From Gemella sanguinis ATCC 700632 (GTDB lineage Bacteria > Bacillota > Bacilli > Staphylococcales > Gemellaceae): 64,000 bases of DNA. The notes beneath the pieces were generated by a model that did no database searches, was not told the DNA's origin, and was given only the letters and a program-made list of their open reading frames with translations. The position numbers and the translations under genes were made by a program. This document shows, piece by piece, positions 1-8,272 of the stretch (position 1 is the first letter of the stretch; each line of letters opens with the position of its first letter). Location: assembly GCF_000701685.1 (NCBI RefSeq), contig NZ_JNJO01000009.1:33838-97837 (forward strand). Direction: 5' to 3'.

Positions 1-1
1 A

Positions 2-286
2 GATAATTATAATTTTATGTTAAATAAAAATCTCACTTATACTGCAGTTACTCGAGCCAAAAACAAATTGATTTTATGTGGAAATCCTAATGTGTTTTAT
101 AAATCAATAGAACCGAATAATACTGTAACAAGACAAACAGCTTTGTGCTGGTTTTTCACAGCGAATAACAATTTAGATAAAACAGAAATTATCCTTGAAG
201 AAGATTATATTTTAAATTATCAAAATATTAACAATATAGACCCTATGATTGGTATGGAGGATATTAAACCTTCAGACTTTTTATAA
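2..286 (+). CDS. recD2: RecD2-type ATP-dependent DNA helicase, C-terminal fragment (5' end outside window)
   Basis: The frame is open from the window edge to the stop at 284-286, so this is the 3' end of a longer gene. An internal ATG at 17 is probably not the start. The stretch LTYTAVTRAKNKLILCG matches helicase motif VI of the UvrD/RecD superfamily 1 fold, where the Arg of TRAK contacts the ATP gamma-phosphate. The tail after the motif, about 65 residues with an acidic end, suits RecD2 (the RecBC-independent 5'-3' helicase of Firmicutes) better than PcrA. The family call rests on one motif and overall style, so another SF1 helicase such as a TraA-like protein cannot be excluded. A terminator follows directly. 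Confidence 0.72.
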   Translation, partial: DNYNFMLNKNLTYTAVTRAKNKLILCGNPNVFYKSIEPNNTVTRQTALCWFFTANNNLDKTEIILEEDYILNYQNINNIDPMIGMEDIKPSDFL

Positions 287-319
287 AAAAACTTGGAAAT
301 ATTATTTTCCAAGTTTTTT
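285..319. terminator. Bidirectional terminator between recD2 and the lipoprotein gene
   Basis: A 9-bp perfect stem (291-299 with 306-314, arm ACTTGGAAA) is flanked by A-tracts on the left and T-tracts on the right. It can therefore stop transcription from both convergent genes. Confidence 0.85.
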
Positions 320-320
320 C

Positions 321-1079
321 TTATATATTAGATAATTCACGAGCTAATCTATCTATATCATTAATGTGTAAGAATACAGAATTTATTGAAGAACCATTTT
401 TAGTTGATAGAGATTTATCTACAACAGTTATTACTTCAGGTATTAATTTTTCTATTGATGTTAATCTATTATTTAATTCATTAAGTTTATCATAATCTGT
501 ATTATTGTTAGATAATGACTTTAGAAAATTAATTTCATTTAAAACACGTTGTTTTAATTCCGAGAATTTATTTCCCTTTTCCCCTAAATCTCTCCCTTTA
601 GTTAAATCAGTTTCAATAGAACCAACTAGCTCATCCATAGTAATAACGTCTTTTGAAAAATCTTTAATTTTACTTTTAATAAAATCATTAGAGTATTTCT
701 TTTCAGTGATATTATAACTTAGTTCATCAATATTATTAGTCTTAAATGTTAAAGTGTTATTGTTCTTAGTTAAAATCTCTATTGTTAAATCTTTATTATC
801 AAATTTTTCAGATGTAAGACTATTATATGATAATTGTTCCCCTTTAAATGAATTAATTTTTAATGATTTTAAAATTGACTTAAAATCTTCTTCATTAATA
901 ACTTCATCCTTAATTGTAATAATTAATTTATTATTTTTGGTATCAAATTCAGTTTTTTCAAGCTGGTTAATCTGTACTGAATTAGTTAAGTTTTGAAGTT
1001 GATCATTTGTATTGGACTTATTAGAACTACAACCTTGCAAAAAAAGCAAGGTTGTAATTAATATTAATATTTTTTTCAT
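321..1079 (-). CDS. Predicted lipoprotein of unknown function
   Basis: The protein has 252 residues. The N-terminus is a lipoprotein signal peptide: MKK, a hydrophobic run, then the lipobox LQGC with the lipidated Cys at residue 17, followed by a polar Ser/Asn-rich linker. It should be anchored on the outer face of the membrane. The rest is rich in Lys, Asn, Asp and Leu with predicted amphipathic helices in the C-terminal half, and I recognise no domain. It lies 13 bp downstream of gpmA and is probably co-transcribed with it. No convincing Shine-Dalgarno precedes the ATG, so translation may be weak or coupled. The signal peptide is well supported; the function is unknown. Confidence 0.75.
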   Translation of the reverse strand: MKKILILITTLLFLQGCSSNKSNTNDQLQNLTNSVQINQLEKTEFDTKNNKLIITIKDEVINEEDFKSILKSLKINSFKGEQLSYNSLTSEKFDNKDLTIEILTKNNNTLTFKTNNIDELSYNITEKKYSNDFIKSKIKDFSKDVITMDELVGSIETDLTKGRDLGEKGNKFSELKQRVLNEINFLKSLSNNNTDYDKLNELNNRLTSIEKLIPEVITVVDKSLSTKNGSSINSVFLHINDIDRLARELSNI

Positions 1080-1092
1080 GAATTAATATATA

Positions 1093-1779
1093 CTAAAATA
1101 ATTCTGGAGCTGAAATAATATTTAAATTCTCGTCAATTTCAAATACTAAAGGTGTACCTGTTGGTAAATTTAAATCAAGAATTTTTTCATCAGAAATATT
1201 TAATAAATATTTAATTAATGCTCTTAAACTATTTCCATGGGCAGAAATAAGAACATTTTTACCAGCTTTAATTTGTTTAGAAATATCACTTTCCCAGTAT
1301 GGAAGTACACGATCAATTGTAAGTTTTAAACTCTCTCCAGTTGGAATTTCATTTTCTGGTATTTCTTTGTATCTATCAATATTACCTGGATACATAGGAC
1401 TATCTTTCTCAACTTGAGGAGGAGCTACATCAAAACTTCTTCTCCAAATATGAACTTGTTCATCTCCATATTTTTGAGCAGTTTCAGCTTTGTTTAATCC
1501 TTGAAGTGCTCCATAGTGTCTTTCATTAAGTCTCCAGCTTTTATATACTGGAATCCATAATAAATCTAATTCTTCTAAGAATAAGTTTAATGTTTTAATT
1601 GCACGTTTTTGATATGAAGTATAAGCTACATCAAAAGTTAATCCTAATTCTTTAAGACTTTGACCACCTTTAATAGCTTCTTGTCTACCTTTATCTGTGA
1701 TATCTACATCAACCCATCCTGTAAATCTGTTTTCAAGATTCCATTGACTTTCACCATGTCTAGTTAATACTAATTTCAT
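1093..1779 (-). CDS. gpmA: 2,3-bisphosphoglycerate-dependent phosphoglycerate mutase
   Basis: This enzyme interconverts 3- and 2-phosphoglycerate in glycolysis in the cytoplasm. The 228-residue length is typical of bacterial dPGM. The histidine phosphatase signature TRHGESQWN sits at residues 6-14, with His8 the phospho-acceptor. The family motif [11 protein letters not shown] is present, as is the second catalytic His in [10 protein letters not shown] near residue 181. The start is supported by an AGGAGG Shine-Dalgarno 8 bases upstream. The lipoprotein gene follows closely. No cofactor-independent mutase is seen in the window. Confidence 0.96.
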   Translation of the reverse strand: MKLVLTRHGESQWNLENRFTGWVDVDITDKGRQEAIKGGQSLKELGLTFDVAYTSYQKRAIKTLNLFLEELDLLWIPVYKSWRLNERHYGALQGLNKAETAQKYGDEQVHIWRRSFDVAPPQVEKDSPMYPGNIDRYKEIPENEIPTGESLKLTIDRVLPYWESDISKQIKAGKNVLISAHGNSLRALIKYLLNISDEKILDLNLPTGTPLVFEIDENLNIISAPELF

Positions 1780-2183
1780 TAAGAAATCCTCCTAGTGTTA
1801 TAATTATACAGTTAATTATACAATACTTTTTGAAATTAGTACATACTTTTTATATTAAAAAATTATGATAACGATAAATTGTTATTATTAAACAGTTTTT
1901 GTAATAATAAACTGTTGATACAATCTTCTTAATATTTTATTAATAAACTTTACGATTAACTTTATTTTTCTTAATGATTTTAACTTTGTTTGTTTCGAAG
2001 AAAGTAAAAACTTTCGCTAAAATTACTAATACTATTAACCAATATATAAACATAATAATACCTTCTTTCTTTTTATACGTAAAACTTAATTCCATTTCGT
2101 ATATATATATTAACATACGGAAAACCGAAAATCAAGTAAAAAATTCATATTTCTTAATTTTTTTTATTAAATTAAATATACTC
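1780..2183. other. AT-rich divergent intergenic region (gpmA / LexA-like gene) with two palindromes
   Basis: No convincing gene is present. The region contains an 18-bp near-palindrome at 1868-1885 (half-sites ATAACGAT and AATTGTTAT) and a perfect inverted repeat AACAGTTT / AAACTGTT at 1891-1898 and 1909-1916. Either could be an operator for the divergent gene pair. A weak 87-codon frame at 1974-2237 lacks a Shine-Dalgarno and looks like chance AT-rich coding. Confidence 0.5.
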
Positions 2184-2212
2184 TTGATTTTTAATACGGA
2201 TTACTTTATAAT
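2184..2212 (+). promoter_or_regulatory. SigA-type promoter of the LexA/HdiR-like gene
   Basis: TTGATT (2184-2189), a 17-base spacer and TATAAT (2207-2212) lie about 36 bases before the chosen ATG. Confidence 0.75.
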
Positions 2213-2248
2213 AATATATAGAATAAACAAAGGATAGGATTGCATTAT

Positions 2249-2896
2249 ATGACTACAACATTTAGTATTAGATTTAAACAATGTTTAAAAGAAAAAAATA
2301 TTAAACAAGCAGAACTTGCTCGTTCAACAAAAATCACACCCTCTTCTATTAGTGATTGGTCTAAAGGTAAATACGTACCTAAACGTGATAAATTATTAGC
2401 TATTGCTGAATTTCTAGAAGTTAATCCAGACTGGCTAGTTGGGGAAAGTGATAATATGGAAATTACTCCTCTCCCTACTTCAACTAATAATCATATTAAT
2501 GAAGATACAGAAGAATTAATAGATAACATTTCTAAACTTCCTATACTTGGTACAATTTGTGCTGGTGATGGTGTTTATATTGAAGAAGAGTATGATGAAC
2601 ATATTTTTATTGATCAAGGTATGCGTGCGGATTTTGCTTTACGTGTTAAAGGTGATAGTATGATTGAAGCTGGTATCTTTGATGGTGATTTGGTATTTAT
2701 TCGTCAACAAAGCTCAGTACGTAATGGTAAAATTGCTGCTGTACGTCTTACTGAATGGAATGAGGCATCTTTAAAGAAAATATTCGTAAAAAATGATAAT
2801 GTCATTTTATATCCGTGTAATCCAGAGTTTGAACCTATTGTAACTAGAAATGTTGAGATAATTGGTGAATGTGTGGGAGTCTATAGAGAGTTATAA
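2249..2896 (+). CDS. LexA/HdiR-like self-cleaving repressor (XRE HTH + peptidase S24)
   Basis: The protein is a two-domain regulator of 215 residues. Residues 5-64 form an XRE helix-turn-helix (KQAELARSTKITPSSISDWS), and residues 97-213 form the LexA/CI autoprotease domain. An Ala105-Gly106 pair matches the self-cleavage site, Ser137 in KGDSM is the nucleophile, and Lys176 in ASLKKI aligns with the LexA general base (Ser-Lys spacing 39). The architecture resembles HdiR of Lactococcus, a DNA-damage-responsive repressor cleaved with RecA, and differs from classical LexA, which has a winged helix. I chose ATG 2249 with AGGA 9 bases upstream; a TTG at 2240 would add three residues. It stands alone, with no phage genes nearby. 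Confidence 0.85.
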   Translation: MTTTFSIRFKQCLKEKNIKQAELARSTKITPSSISDWSKGKYVPKRDKLLAIAEFLEVNPDWLVGESDNMEITPLPTSTNNHINEDTEELIDNISKLPILGTICAGDGVYIEEEYDEHIFIDQGMRADFALRVKGDSMIEAGIFDGDLVFIRQQSSVRNGKIAAVRLTEWNEASLKKIFVKNDNVILYPCNPEFEPIVTRNVEIIGECVGVYREL

Positions 2897-2917
2897 CAAG
2901 AATAAATCTGTAATAGT

Positions 2918-2956
2918 AAAAGAAAGAAGATAAGATGAACCTATCTTCTTTCTTTT
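2918..2956. terminator. Bidirectional terminator, LexA-like gene / prmC
   Basis: A perfect 15-bp stem (2918-2932 with 2942-2956) has A- and T-rich flanks. Its right arm touches the prmC stop codon. Confidence 0.9.
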
Positions 2957-3800
2957 ATTTATTGTATTCTAAATATGCAATTCTATCTTTACCATTGATA
3001 TCTTTGTAAACAGTTGTAATAAAATTATTACTTTTACCTAATTCTAAAATTTTTTCTTTTTGATCATAGCCAATTTCTAAAAAAATGGTTCCATCATTTT
3101 CTAAATACTGATTAGCATTTTCAATAATTTTCCTATAAAAATATATTCCATCTTCTTCTGCAAACAATGCTAAGTGTGGATCATAGTTTAAAACACTATC
3201 TTTAATTGTTATTTTATCTTTGTAACTAATATAAGGTGGATTAGATATTATTAAATCAAATTTTCCAGAAATATTATCAAACAAATCAGATTTAATAAAA
3301 GTAATGTTTGCATTATTATTATTTGCATTCTCTATAGCTATTGATAATGCTTTTTCACTTATATCACTAGCTACTATTTCAGTATATTTTTCAACAATTT
3401 CTTTCTTAAGCGTTATAGCGATTATTCCACTACCCGTACATAAATCTAATATTCTAAAAGAATCTTTTTTTGATTTTTTTATATACTCTAAAACCTTATA
3501 TATTAATTCTTCAGTCTCTATTCGAGGAGATAAAACATCTTTGGTAACTTTAAATTTTCTATCATAAAAATAATCAAAACCAACTAAATGACTTAATGGT
3601 GTATCTTCATTTATATTTTTATTTATTAAATCAAAATATCTATTTTCTTGTTCAACTGATAACTCTTCTGATAATTTATTGGAAAATTGTTCCGCCGTTT
3701 CATCAAGCATATACATTAATAAAAATTTAGCTAATGATTCTTCTTTGTCTTGCCTTCTTAAAAGAAGACAAGCTTTTAATATAGCTTGTCTTCTGTTCAT
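2955..3800 (-). CDS. prmC: Release factor glutamine methyltransferase
   Basis: PrmC N5-methylates the glutamine of the GGQ motif in release factors, which raises termination efficiency. The protein has 281 residues. The SAM-binding motif DLCTGSGIIAI is at 119-129 and the catalytic NPPY tetrad at 187-190, which grips the substrate glutamine. The N-terminal helical bundle of PrmC is present. The ATG overlaps the prfA stop by one base, so the two are translationally coupled and the enzyme is made with its substrate. The tdk-prfA-prmC order is the Bacillus order. Confidence 0.96.
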   Translation of the reverse strand: MNRRQAILKACLLLRRQDKEESLAKFLLMYMLDETAEQFSNKLSEELSVEQENRYFDLINKNINEDTPLSHLVGFDYFYDRKFKVTKDVLSPRIETEELIYKVLEYIKKSKKDSFRILDLCTGSGIIAITLKKEIVEKYTEIVASDISEKALSIAIENANNNNANITFIKSDLFDNISGKFDLIISNPPYISYKDKITIKDSVLNYDPHLALFAEEDGIYFYRKIIENANQYLENDGTIFLEIGYDQKEKILELGKSNNFITTVYKDINGKDRIAYLEYNK

Positions 3801-4888
3801 TATAGTTCTTCACCTTTATTAAGTTCTGCCATTTTTTCTGCTTGTTCAGCAATACGTAATGCTTCTAGAACCTCATCAAGTTTCCCTTCCATAATTTGAT
3901 CAAGTTTTTGAATAGTTAATCCTATTCTATGATCAGTTACACGGTTTTGAGGATAGTTATAAGTTCTAATACGTTCTGAACGATCTCCAGTACCAACTTT
4001 AGATTTACGTTCTGCATCAAATTTAGCTTGTTCTTCTTGTTGATATTTATCATAAACACGAGCACGAAGAACTTTCATAGCTTTCTCTTTATTCTTAATT
4101 TGAGAACGTTCATCTTGCATAGATACAACTACTCCTGTAGGAATATGTGTTAAACGAACAGCTGACATTGTTGTATTTACTGATTGTCCTCCTGCTCCAC
4201 TAGAAGCAAATGTATCTACACGGATATCATTCTCATTAATTTCTATTTCAACTTCTTCAGCTTCTGGAAGAACTACCACTGTAGCTGTAGAAGTATGGAT
4301 ACGTCCACTTGATTCTGTTGTTGGTACACGTTGAACACGGTGAGCTCCACTTTCAAATTTCATTTTAGAATATACATCTTCACCTGAAATTATAAAAATT
4401 GCCTCTTTAATACCACCTATCCCAGTTTCTGATCTTTCTAGTACATCAACTTTCCAACCTTGAGACTCTGCAAAACGAGTGTACATTCTTAATAAATCAC
4501 CAGCAAATAGTTGAGCTTCATCTCCACCAGCTGCACCACGAACCTCAACAACAACGTTTTTACCATCATTTGGATCCTTAGGTAATAATAGTATTTTTAA
4601 TTCTTCTTCCATAGGTGCAAGAGTTGGTTCTAATTCTTTTATCTCCTCTTGCATCATTTCTTTCATTTCCTTATCTTCTTCAATTTCAAGAAGTTCTTTT
4701 GTGTCTTTTATTTGTTGAACAATATCCTTATACTCTCTAAAAACTGATACAGTTTTTTCAATTGAACGTTGTTCTTTAGAGTATTCCATAAGTTTTTTTG
4801 TATCACTTACAACATCTGGATCACTTAATAATTCATTTAACTTTTCGTAGCGTTCTTCCACTACTTCAAGTTGTCCTAAAATTTCCAT
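3800..4888 (-). CDS. prfA: Peptide chain release factor 1
   Basis: RF1 reads UAA and UAG and triggers peptide release on the ribosome. The 362-residue length is typical. A codon-recognition PxT motif is visible as PTT at 189-191, which marks RF1 rather than RF2, and GGQ is at 233-235 in [12 protein letters not shown]. The acidic, helical N-terminal domain occupies residues 1-100. It sits between tdk (15 bp upstream) and prmC (overlapping), in what looks like one operon. Confidence 0.97.
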   Translation of the reverse strand: MEILGQLEVVEERYEKLNELLSDPDVVSDTKKLMEYSKEQRSIEKTVSVFREYKDIVQQIKDTKELLEIEEDKEMKEMMQEEIKELEPTLAPMEEELKILLLPKDPNDGKNVVVEVRGAAGGDEAQLFAGDLLRMYTRFAESQGWKVDVLERSETGIGGIKEAIFIISGEDVYSKMKFESGAHRVQRVPTTESSGRIHTSTATVVVLPEAEEVEIEINENDIRVDTFASSGAGGQSVNTTMSAVRLTHIPTGVVVSMQDERSQIKNKEKAMKVLRARVYDKYQQEEQAKFDAERKSKVGTGDRSERIRTYNYPQNRVTDHRIGLTIQKLDQIMEGKLDEVLEALRIAEQAEKMAELNKGEEL

Positions 4889-4903
4889 TATATCCTCCTA
4901 CTT

Positions 4904-5482
4904 TTATCTTTCTATTTCGTGACAATGACGACATCTAGCTTCATATGATTCGCTAGCTCCTATCACTACAATAGGATCATCATATTTTGCTGGTTTTCCA
5001 TTTATTAATCTTTGACTTCTACTTGCTTCTTTTCCACACTTATTACATACTGCATGCAATTTAGTTACCATTTCACTAATAGCCATAATTTCTGGCATTG
5101 GATGAAATGGTTCTGCTTTAAAATCCATATCTAAACCTGCAACTATAACTCTTATTCCGTCATCAGCTAATTTATTAATAATTTTTACTATATCATTATC
5201 AAAAAATTGTATTTCGTCAATTCCTATAATATCATAATTTGTATCTTTAACAAAGTTTAAAATATCAGATGACTTTTCTATACTTATTGAATCATAGCTA
5301 TTACCATTATGTGTAGAAACTCGATTTTCATCATATCTATTATCTATACTCGGTTTAAATAATAATACTTTTTGTTTGGCAATAACGCCTCGTTTTATTC
5401 TTCTTAATAATTCTTCGGATTTTCCTGAAAACATACTACCGCATATGCATTCAATCCAACCAAACTTTCTATTTTCTACCAT
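4904..5482 (-). CDS. tdk: Thymidine kinase
   Basis: This enzyme phosphorylates thymidine to dTMP for salvage. It is a type II (Tdk/TK1) enzyme of 192 residues. The P-loop GSMFSGKS is at 15-22, the DEIQFF motif near 93-98 holds the general base and Mg ligand, and the zinc lasso is present as CNKC near 144 and CRHC near the C-terminus. A Shine-Dalgarno (AGGAGATTAG) precedes the ATG. It lies downstream of rpmE2, separated by a terminator, so it may depend on read-through or on a promoter in the 96-bp gap. Confidence 0.96.
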   Translation of the reverse strand: MVENRKFGWIECICGSMFSGKSEELLRRIKRGVIAKQKVLLFKPSIDNRYDENRVSTHNGNSYDSISIEKSSDILNFVKDTNYDIIGIDEIQFFDNDIVKIINKLADDGIRVIVAGLDMDFKAEPFHPMPEIMAISEMVTKLHAVCNKCGKEASRSQRLINGKPAKYDDPIVVIGASESYEARCRHCHEIER

Positions 5483-5538
5483 TTTCTAATCTCCTAAAGA
5501 ACAATACTAAATTTTAAAATTTTTAGTATACATAGAAT

Positions 5539-5573
5539 AAAAACAGACAATCCAAATAGATATGCCTGTTTTT
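5539..5573 (-). terminator. Terminator of rpmE2
   Basis: Inverted arms AAAAACAG (5539-5546) and CTGTTTTT (5566-5573) give a stem followed by a T-rich run on the minus strand. A second AT-only inverted repeat lies at 5504-5527, just before tdk. Confidence 0.65.
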
Positions 5574-5578
5574 GTTTT

Positions 5579-5824
5579 TTACTTGATACCGTATTTTTTG
5601 TTGAAACGTTCGATACGACCATCTGCTTGAGCAAAACGTTGACGTCCTGTGTAGAATGGGTGTGTGTCTGAACTGATTTCAACTTTTAATAATGGGTATG
5701 TATTTCCGTCTTCCCACTCGATAGTTTCTTTAGATGGTTTAGTAGAACCACTTAAGAATTTGAAACCACTAGTAGTGTCCATAAATACAACTTTACGGTA
5801 ATCTGGATGAATTCCTTCTCTCAT
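5579..5824 (-). CDS. rpmE2: 50S ribosomal protein bL31, type B (zinc-independent form)
   Basis: This is a component of the large ribosomal subunit at the intersubunit bridge. The protein has 81 residues and begins [14 protein letters not shown]. It lacks every Cys of the zinc-binding CxxC form, and it has the longer C-terminal region ending [13 protein letters not shown] typical of type B. In organisms with both forms, the C-minus type replaces the zinc protein under zinc limitation. No Zur box is visible here, so it may be the only, constitutive L31. It has its own promoter. Confidence 0.95.
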   Translation of the reverse strand: MREGIHPDYRKVVFMDTTSGFKFLSGSTKPSKETIEWEDGNTYPLLKVEISSDTHPFYTGRQRFAQADGRIERFNKKYGIK

Positions 5825-5879
5825 TATTATCGTCTCCTTCTGCCCTGAACGCTTTTAATACGAACAGAGTTATTTTTAA

Positions 5880-5892
5880 GTGATTTAATCAC
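5880..5892. promoter_or_regulatory. Perfect palindrome at the rpmE2 transcription start
   Basis: GTGATTTAATCAC lies 10 bp downstream of the rpmE2 -10 box, about +4 to +16. It could be an operator or a small 5' hairpin. The half-site spacing does not fit the FNR/Crp or Rex consensus. Confidence 0.4.
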
Positions 5893-5902
5893 ATACCTTA
5901 TT

Positions 5903-5931
5903 ATTATAAATAATTATAAGGAAAAAATCAA
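5903..5931 (-). promoter_or_regulatory. rpmE2 promoter
   Basis: On the minus strand, TTGATT (5931-5926), a 17-base spacer and TATAAT (5908-5903). Confidence 0.75.
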
Positions 5932-5948
5932 GTACTTTTATTAATAAA

Positions 5949-5969
5949 TGTAAACTTTTTTTGTTGACA
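5949..5969. repeat. Palindromic element 17 bp upstream of the rpmE2 -35 (copy 1)
   Basis: TGTAAAC, T7, GTTGACA: 7-bp arms with one mismatch. It differs at one base from the element at 8704-8724, and each copy ends exactly 17 bp before a -35 box. Confidence 0.6.
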
Positions 5970-6021
5970 GTTAAATATAATTATTAGCTTTTTAGAATTA
6001 CTATAAGCGAACCCTATTCTG

Positions 6022-6852
6022 TTATTTTATATAATCTGTTGCAACATCTTCTCCAAACCATTTATTTGATATTTCTTGAAATTTACCTTCTTTATAAAGT
6101 TCTTTAAAGGCCTCATTAACTTTCTTTACTAATGTTGTATCTGCTTTTCTAGCACCTACAGCAAATGAATCACCTTCAAATCCTGCATTAATTATATTAT
6201 AATCTTGTAGTTTATTTTGTTGTTTTAAATAATAATTAGCATATACCCTATCTATAAGTAATGCATCTATTCTATCATTTTCTAAATCTATTAGAGCTTC
6301 ATTAAAGCTTTCATACTGTGTTGCGTCATTATTTTTCACAATATTTTTTAAGATTTCTGGATTACTATTAAATGAATCATACCCAGAAGAACCATTTTGA
6401 GCCCCTAAAACTTTATCTTTTAGCTGCTCTTTATTTACTATATTTTTTGATTTTTTTGTTACAATAACTTGTTCATTAATCATATATTCATCAGAAAATA
6501 AAACGGTTTTTTCTCTCTCTGAAGTTTTAGAGTATCCATTCCAAATTAAATCTATATTACCATTTTTTAATTCTGTTTCTTTTAAATCCCAATTTATTGC
6601 TTGCCATTGAACTTTTATATTATATTTTTTAAAAACTTCATTTGCAAGATCAATATCAAAACCAATATTTTTTCCAGATTTATCTTGAAATCCCATTGGT
6701 ACAAATGTATTATCAAAACCTATAACAATTGTTTTCTGATTTTCAAAATCATTCCAATTATCTTTTTGAGGTTTATCTTTTCCACCAGAAGCACAACCAG
6801 TTAGTATCAATAGAAAACTTAGTAATGTAATAATTAATTTCGATATTTTCAT
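6022..6852 (-). CDS. Amino acid ABC transporter, substrate-binding lipoprotein
   Basis: This is the extracytoplasmic receptor of a polar amino acid importer. The protein has 276 residues. A signal peptide ends in the lipobox LTGC with Cys20, followed by a Gly/Lys/Asp linker. The mature part is a family 3 solute-binding protein: IGFDNTFVPMGFQDKSGKNIGFDIDLA near residues 45-71 is its characteristic ligand-site opening, split here only by the description of the region. It ends in a typical KWFGEDV stretch. It is third in the leftward operon, after the permease and ATPase. The specificity (cystine, glutamine or another polar amino acid) cannot be read from the sequence. Confidence 0.9.
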   Translation of the reverse strand: MKISKLIITLLSFLLILTGCASGGKDKPQKDNWNDFENQKTIVIGFDNTFVPMGFQDKSGKNIGFDIDLANEVFKKYNIKVQWQAINWDLKETELKNGNIDLIWNGYSKTSEREKTVLFSDEYMINEQVIVTKKSKNIVNKEQLKDKVLGAQNGSSGYDSFNSNPEILKNIVKNNDATQYESFNEALIDLENDRIDALLIDRVYANYYLKQQNKLQDYNIINAGFEGDSFAVGARKADTTLVKKVNEAFKELYKEGKFQEISNKWFGEDVATDYIK

Positions 6853-6864
6853 GATGCTTCTCCT

Positions 6865-7494
6865 TTATTTCGGTTCGACTTTCAAAATATCATCTGCAAT
6901 ATTTTCAGCAAACTGTAAATCATGTGTTACTACAATTTGAGTAACACCAAGTTTTTTATTTTGTAATATTAGCTTTTCCACTTCCAAACGAAGTTCAGGA
7001 TCTAAAGCACTTGTTGGCTCATCATAACCAATTATCTTAGGTTCAATCATCATTGCACGTGCTAAGGCAACCCTTTGCTTCTGACCTCCAGAAAGAGAAT
7101 GTGGATAACTTTTACAATGATTTTCTAATCCTAATTGTTCTAATAATTTGATAGCCTTTGATTCTGCTTCATCCTTTTTTATTCCCATAGTTTGTACAGG
7201 AGATATAACTAAATTTTCTAACACAGTCATATGAGGGAATAATTGAAAGTCTTGAAATACGAAACCAAGAAGATTTCTTTTTTCTAACTCATTTAAAGGA
7301 AGATTTTCTCCGTTAAATATTATCTCTCCAGAGTCTATTGACTCCAACCCTGCTAACATACGAAGCAATGTAGTTTTACCACCACCAGAAGGTCCTACTA
7401 TTGCTAGAATTTTATTTTCCTCTACTTTTAAATTAAAGTTTGATAAAATCTCTTTATCTTTAAATTTTTTACTAATATTTTTTAACTCTAACAT
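6865..7494 (-). CDS. Amino acid ABC transporter, ATP-binding protein
   Basis: This is the cytoplasmic ATPase that powers the importer. Walker A is GPSGGGKT (34-41), the signature is LSGGQKQR, Walker B reaches DEPTSALD, and the switch His is in VVTHD. At 209 residues it is shorter than the usual 240 of the GlnQ family and ends soon after the H-loop. The short C-terminus is probably natural, because the stop is followed by a good spacing to the binding-protein gene (12 bp). It starts 5 bp after the permease stop. Confidence 0.93.
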   Translation of the reverse strand: MLELKNISKKFKDKEILSNFNLKVEENKILAIVGPSGGGKTTLLRMLAGLESIDSGEIIFNGENLPLNELEKRNLLGFVFQDFQLFPHMTVLENLVISPVQTMGIKKDEAESKAIKLLEQLGLENHCKSYPHSLSGGQKQRVALARAMMIEPKIIGYDEPTSALDPELRLEVEKLILQNKKLGVTQIVVTHDLQFAENIADDILKVEPK

Positions 7495-7499
7495 AGTTC

Positions 7500-8144
7500 T
7501 TACCTCCTATCGTAATTATAACATTTTTCTACACGTTTAGAAACAACCGTTACAATACCAATTAAAATTAAATATATCATACCTGCTACAAACATTGGAA
7601 GTAAGCTAGCATCTCTGTTTGCTGCAGTTCTACTTGCTAATATTAAATCACTAATACCTAAAGCATAAACTAATGATGTATCTTTTACTAAACTCATTAT
7701 TTCATTAAATACACTAGGTAAAACTATTTTTATTACTTGTGGTAATATTATGAAGCGTATAGTCTGAAATTGATTGAATTTTAATACTTTTGCTGCCTCA
7801 TATTGACCTTTAGGAATAGAATTAATTCCACCTCTAAATATTTCAGCAAAATATGCAGCATAATTCAATGTAAAAGCAATTATTGCAGCTGGTAATCTAT
7901 CAAAACGAACTCCTACAGTTGGTAAAACATAATAAATAAAAATTAATTGTAGAAGTAAGGGTGTACCCCTCATTATCCAAATATATATATTTATAAAGTA
8001 ATTTAAAATTGTTATGTTAAATCGCATAATAAATGCAATTATAATACCAAGAGGAATAGATAATATTAAAACAAGAAAAAAAACTTCTAATGTTATTAAA
8101 GTACCGTTTAATAAACTTGGCAATATTTCTATTAAATATTCCAT
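7500..8144 (-). CDS. Amino acid ABC transporter, permease
   Basis: This is an inner-membrane channel of the HisM/GlnP type with 214 residues and about five transmembrane segments. The cytoplasmic EAA loop that docks on the ATPase is visible as YEAAKVLKFNQFQTIRFIIL. RGTPLLLQLIFIYY is the usual family motif. It is the first gene of the permease-ATPase-receptor operon, and a Shine-Dalgarno AGGAGG precedes the ATG. The functional pore is presumably a homodimer, since no second permease gene is present. Confidence 0.93.
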   Translation of the reverse strand: MEYLIEILPSLLNGTLITLEVFFLVLILSIPLGIIIAFIMRFNITILNYFINIYIWIMRGTPLLLQLIFIYYVLPTVGVRFDRLPAAIIAFTLNYAAYFAEIFRGGINSIPKGQYEAAKVLKFNQFQTIRFIILPQVIKIVLPSVFNEIMSLVKDTSLVYALGISDLILASRTAANRDASLLPMFVAGMIYLILIGIVTVVSKRVEKCYNYDRR

Positions 8145-8180
8145 AAAATCCTCCTTTTTTAGTTAATATGTATTTTTGTA

Positions 8181-8209
8181 ATTTTACCATTGTTTCATAA
8201 TTTTTTCAA
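8181..8209 (-). promoter_or_regulatory. Promoter of the amino acid ABC operon
   Basis: On the minus strand, TTGAAA (8209-8204), a 17-base spacer ending in TGG and TAAAAT (8186-8181). The gene starts about 36 bases downstream. Confidence 0.65.
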
Positions 8210-8237
8210 TACTTTTCAAATAGTATTAAATTTTAGA

Positions 8238-8267
8238 TAAAAAAAAAAAAACGCTTTTAAAAGCGTT
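8238..8267 (-). terminator. Terminator of rpsP
   Basis: A gapless 9-bp palindrome AACGCTTTT / AAAAGCGTT (8250-8267) is followed on the minus strand by about 12 T residues. Confidence 0.85.
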
Positions 8268-8272
8268 CTTTA

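Noticed and set aside
1974..2237. 87-codon plus-strand frame upstream of the LexA-like gene
   Set aside because: No Shine-Dalgarno, AT-driven Ile/Asn/Tyr/Phe composition, and the promoter of the next gene lies inside it.
5494..5682. 62-codon minus-strand frame overlapping rpmE2
   Set aside because: It lies in another frame over rpmE2 and its terminator and has no start signal.
5963..5985. TTGACA on the plus strand as a promoter near rpmE2
   Set aside because: No -10 at 16-18 bases, and it is one arm of the shared palindromic element.
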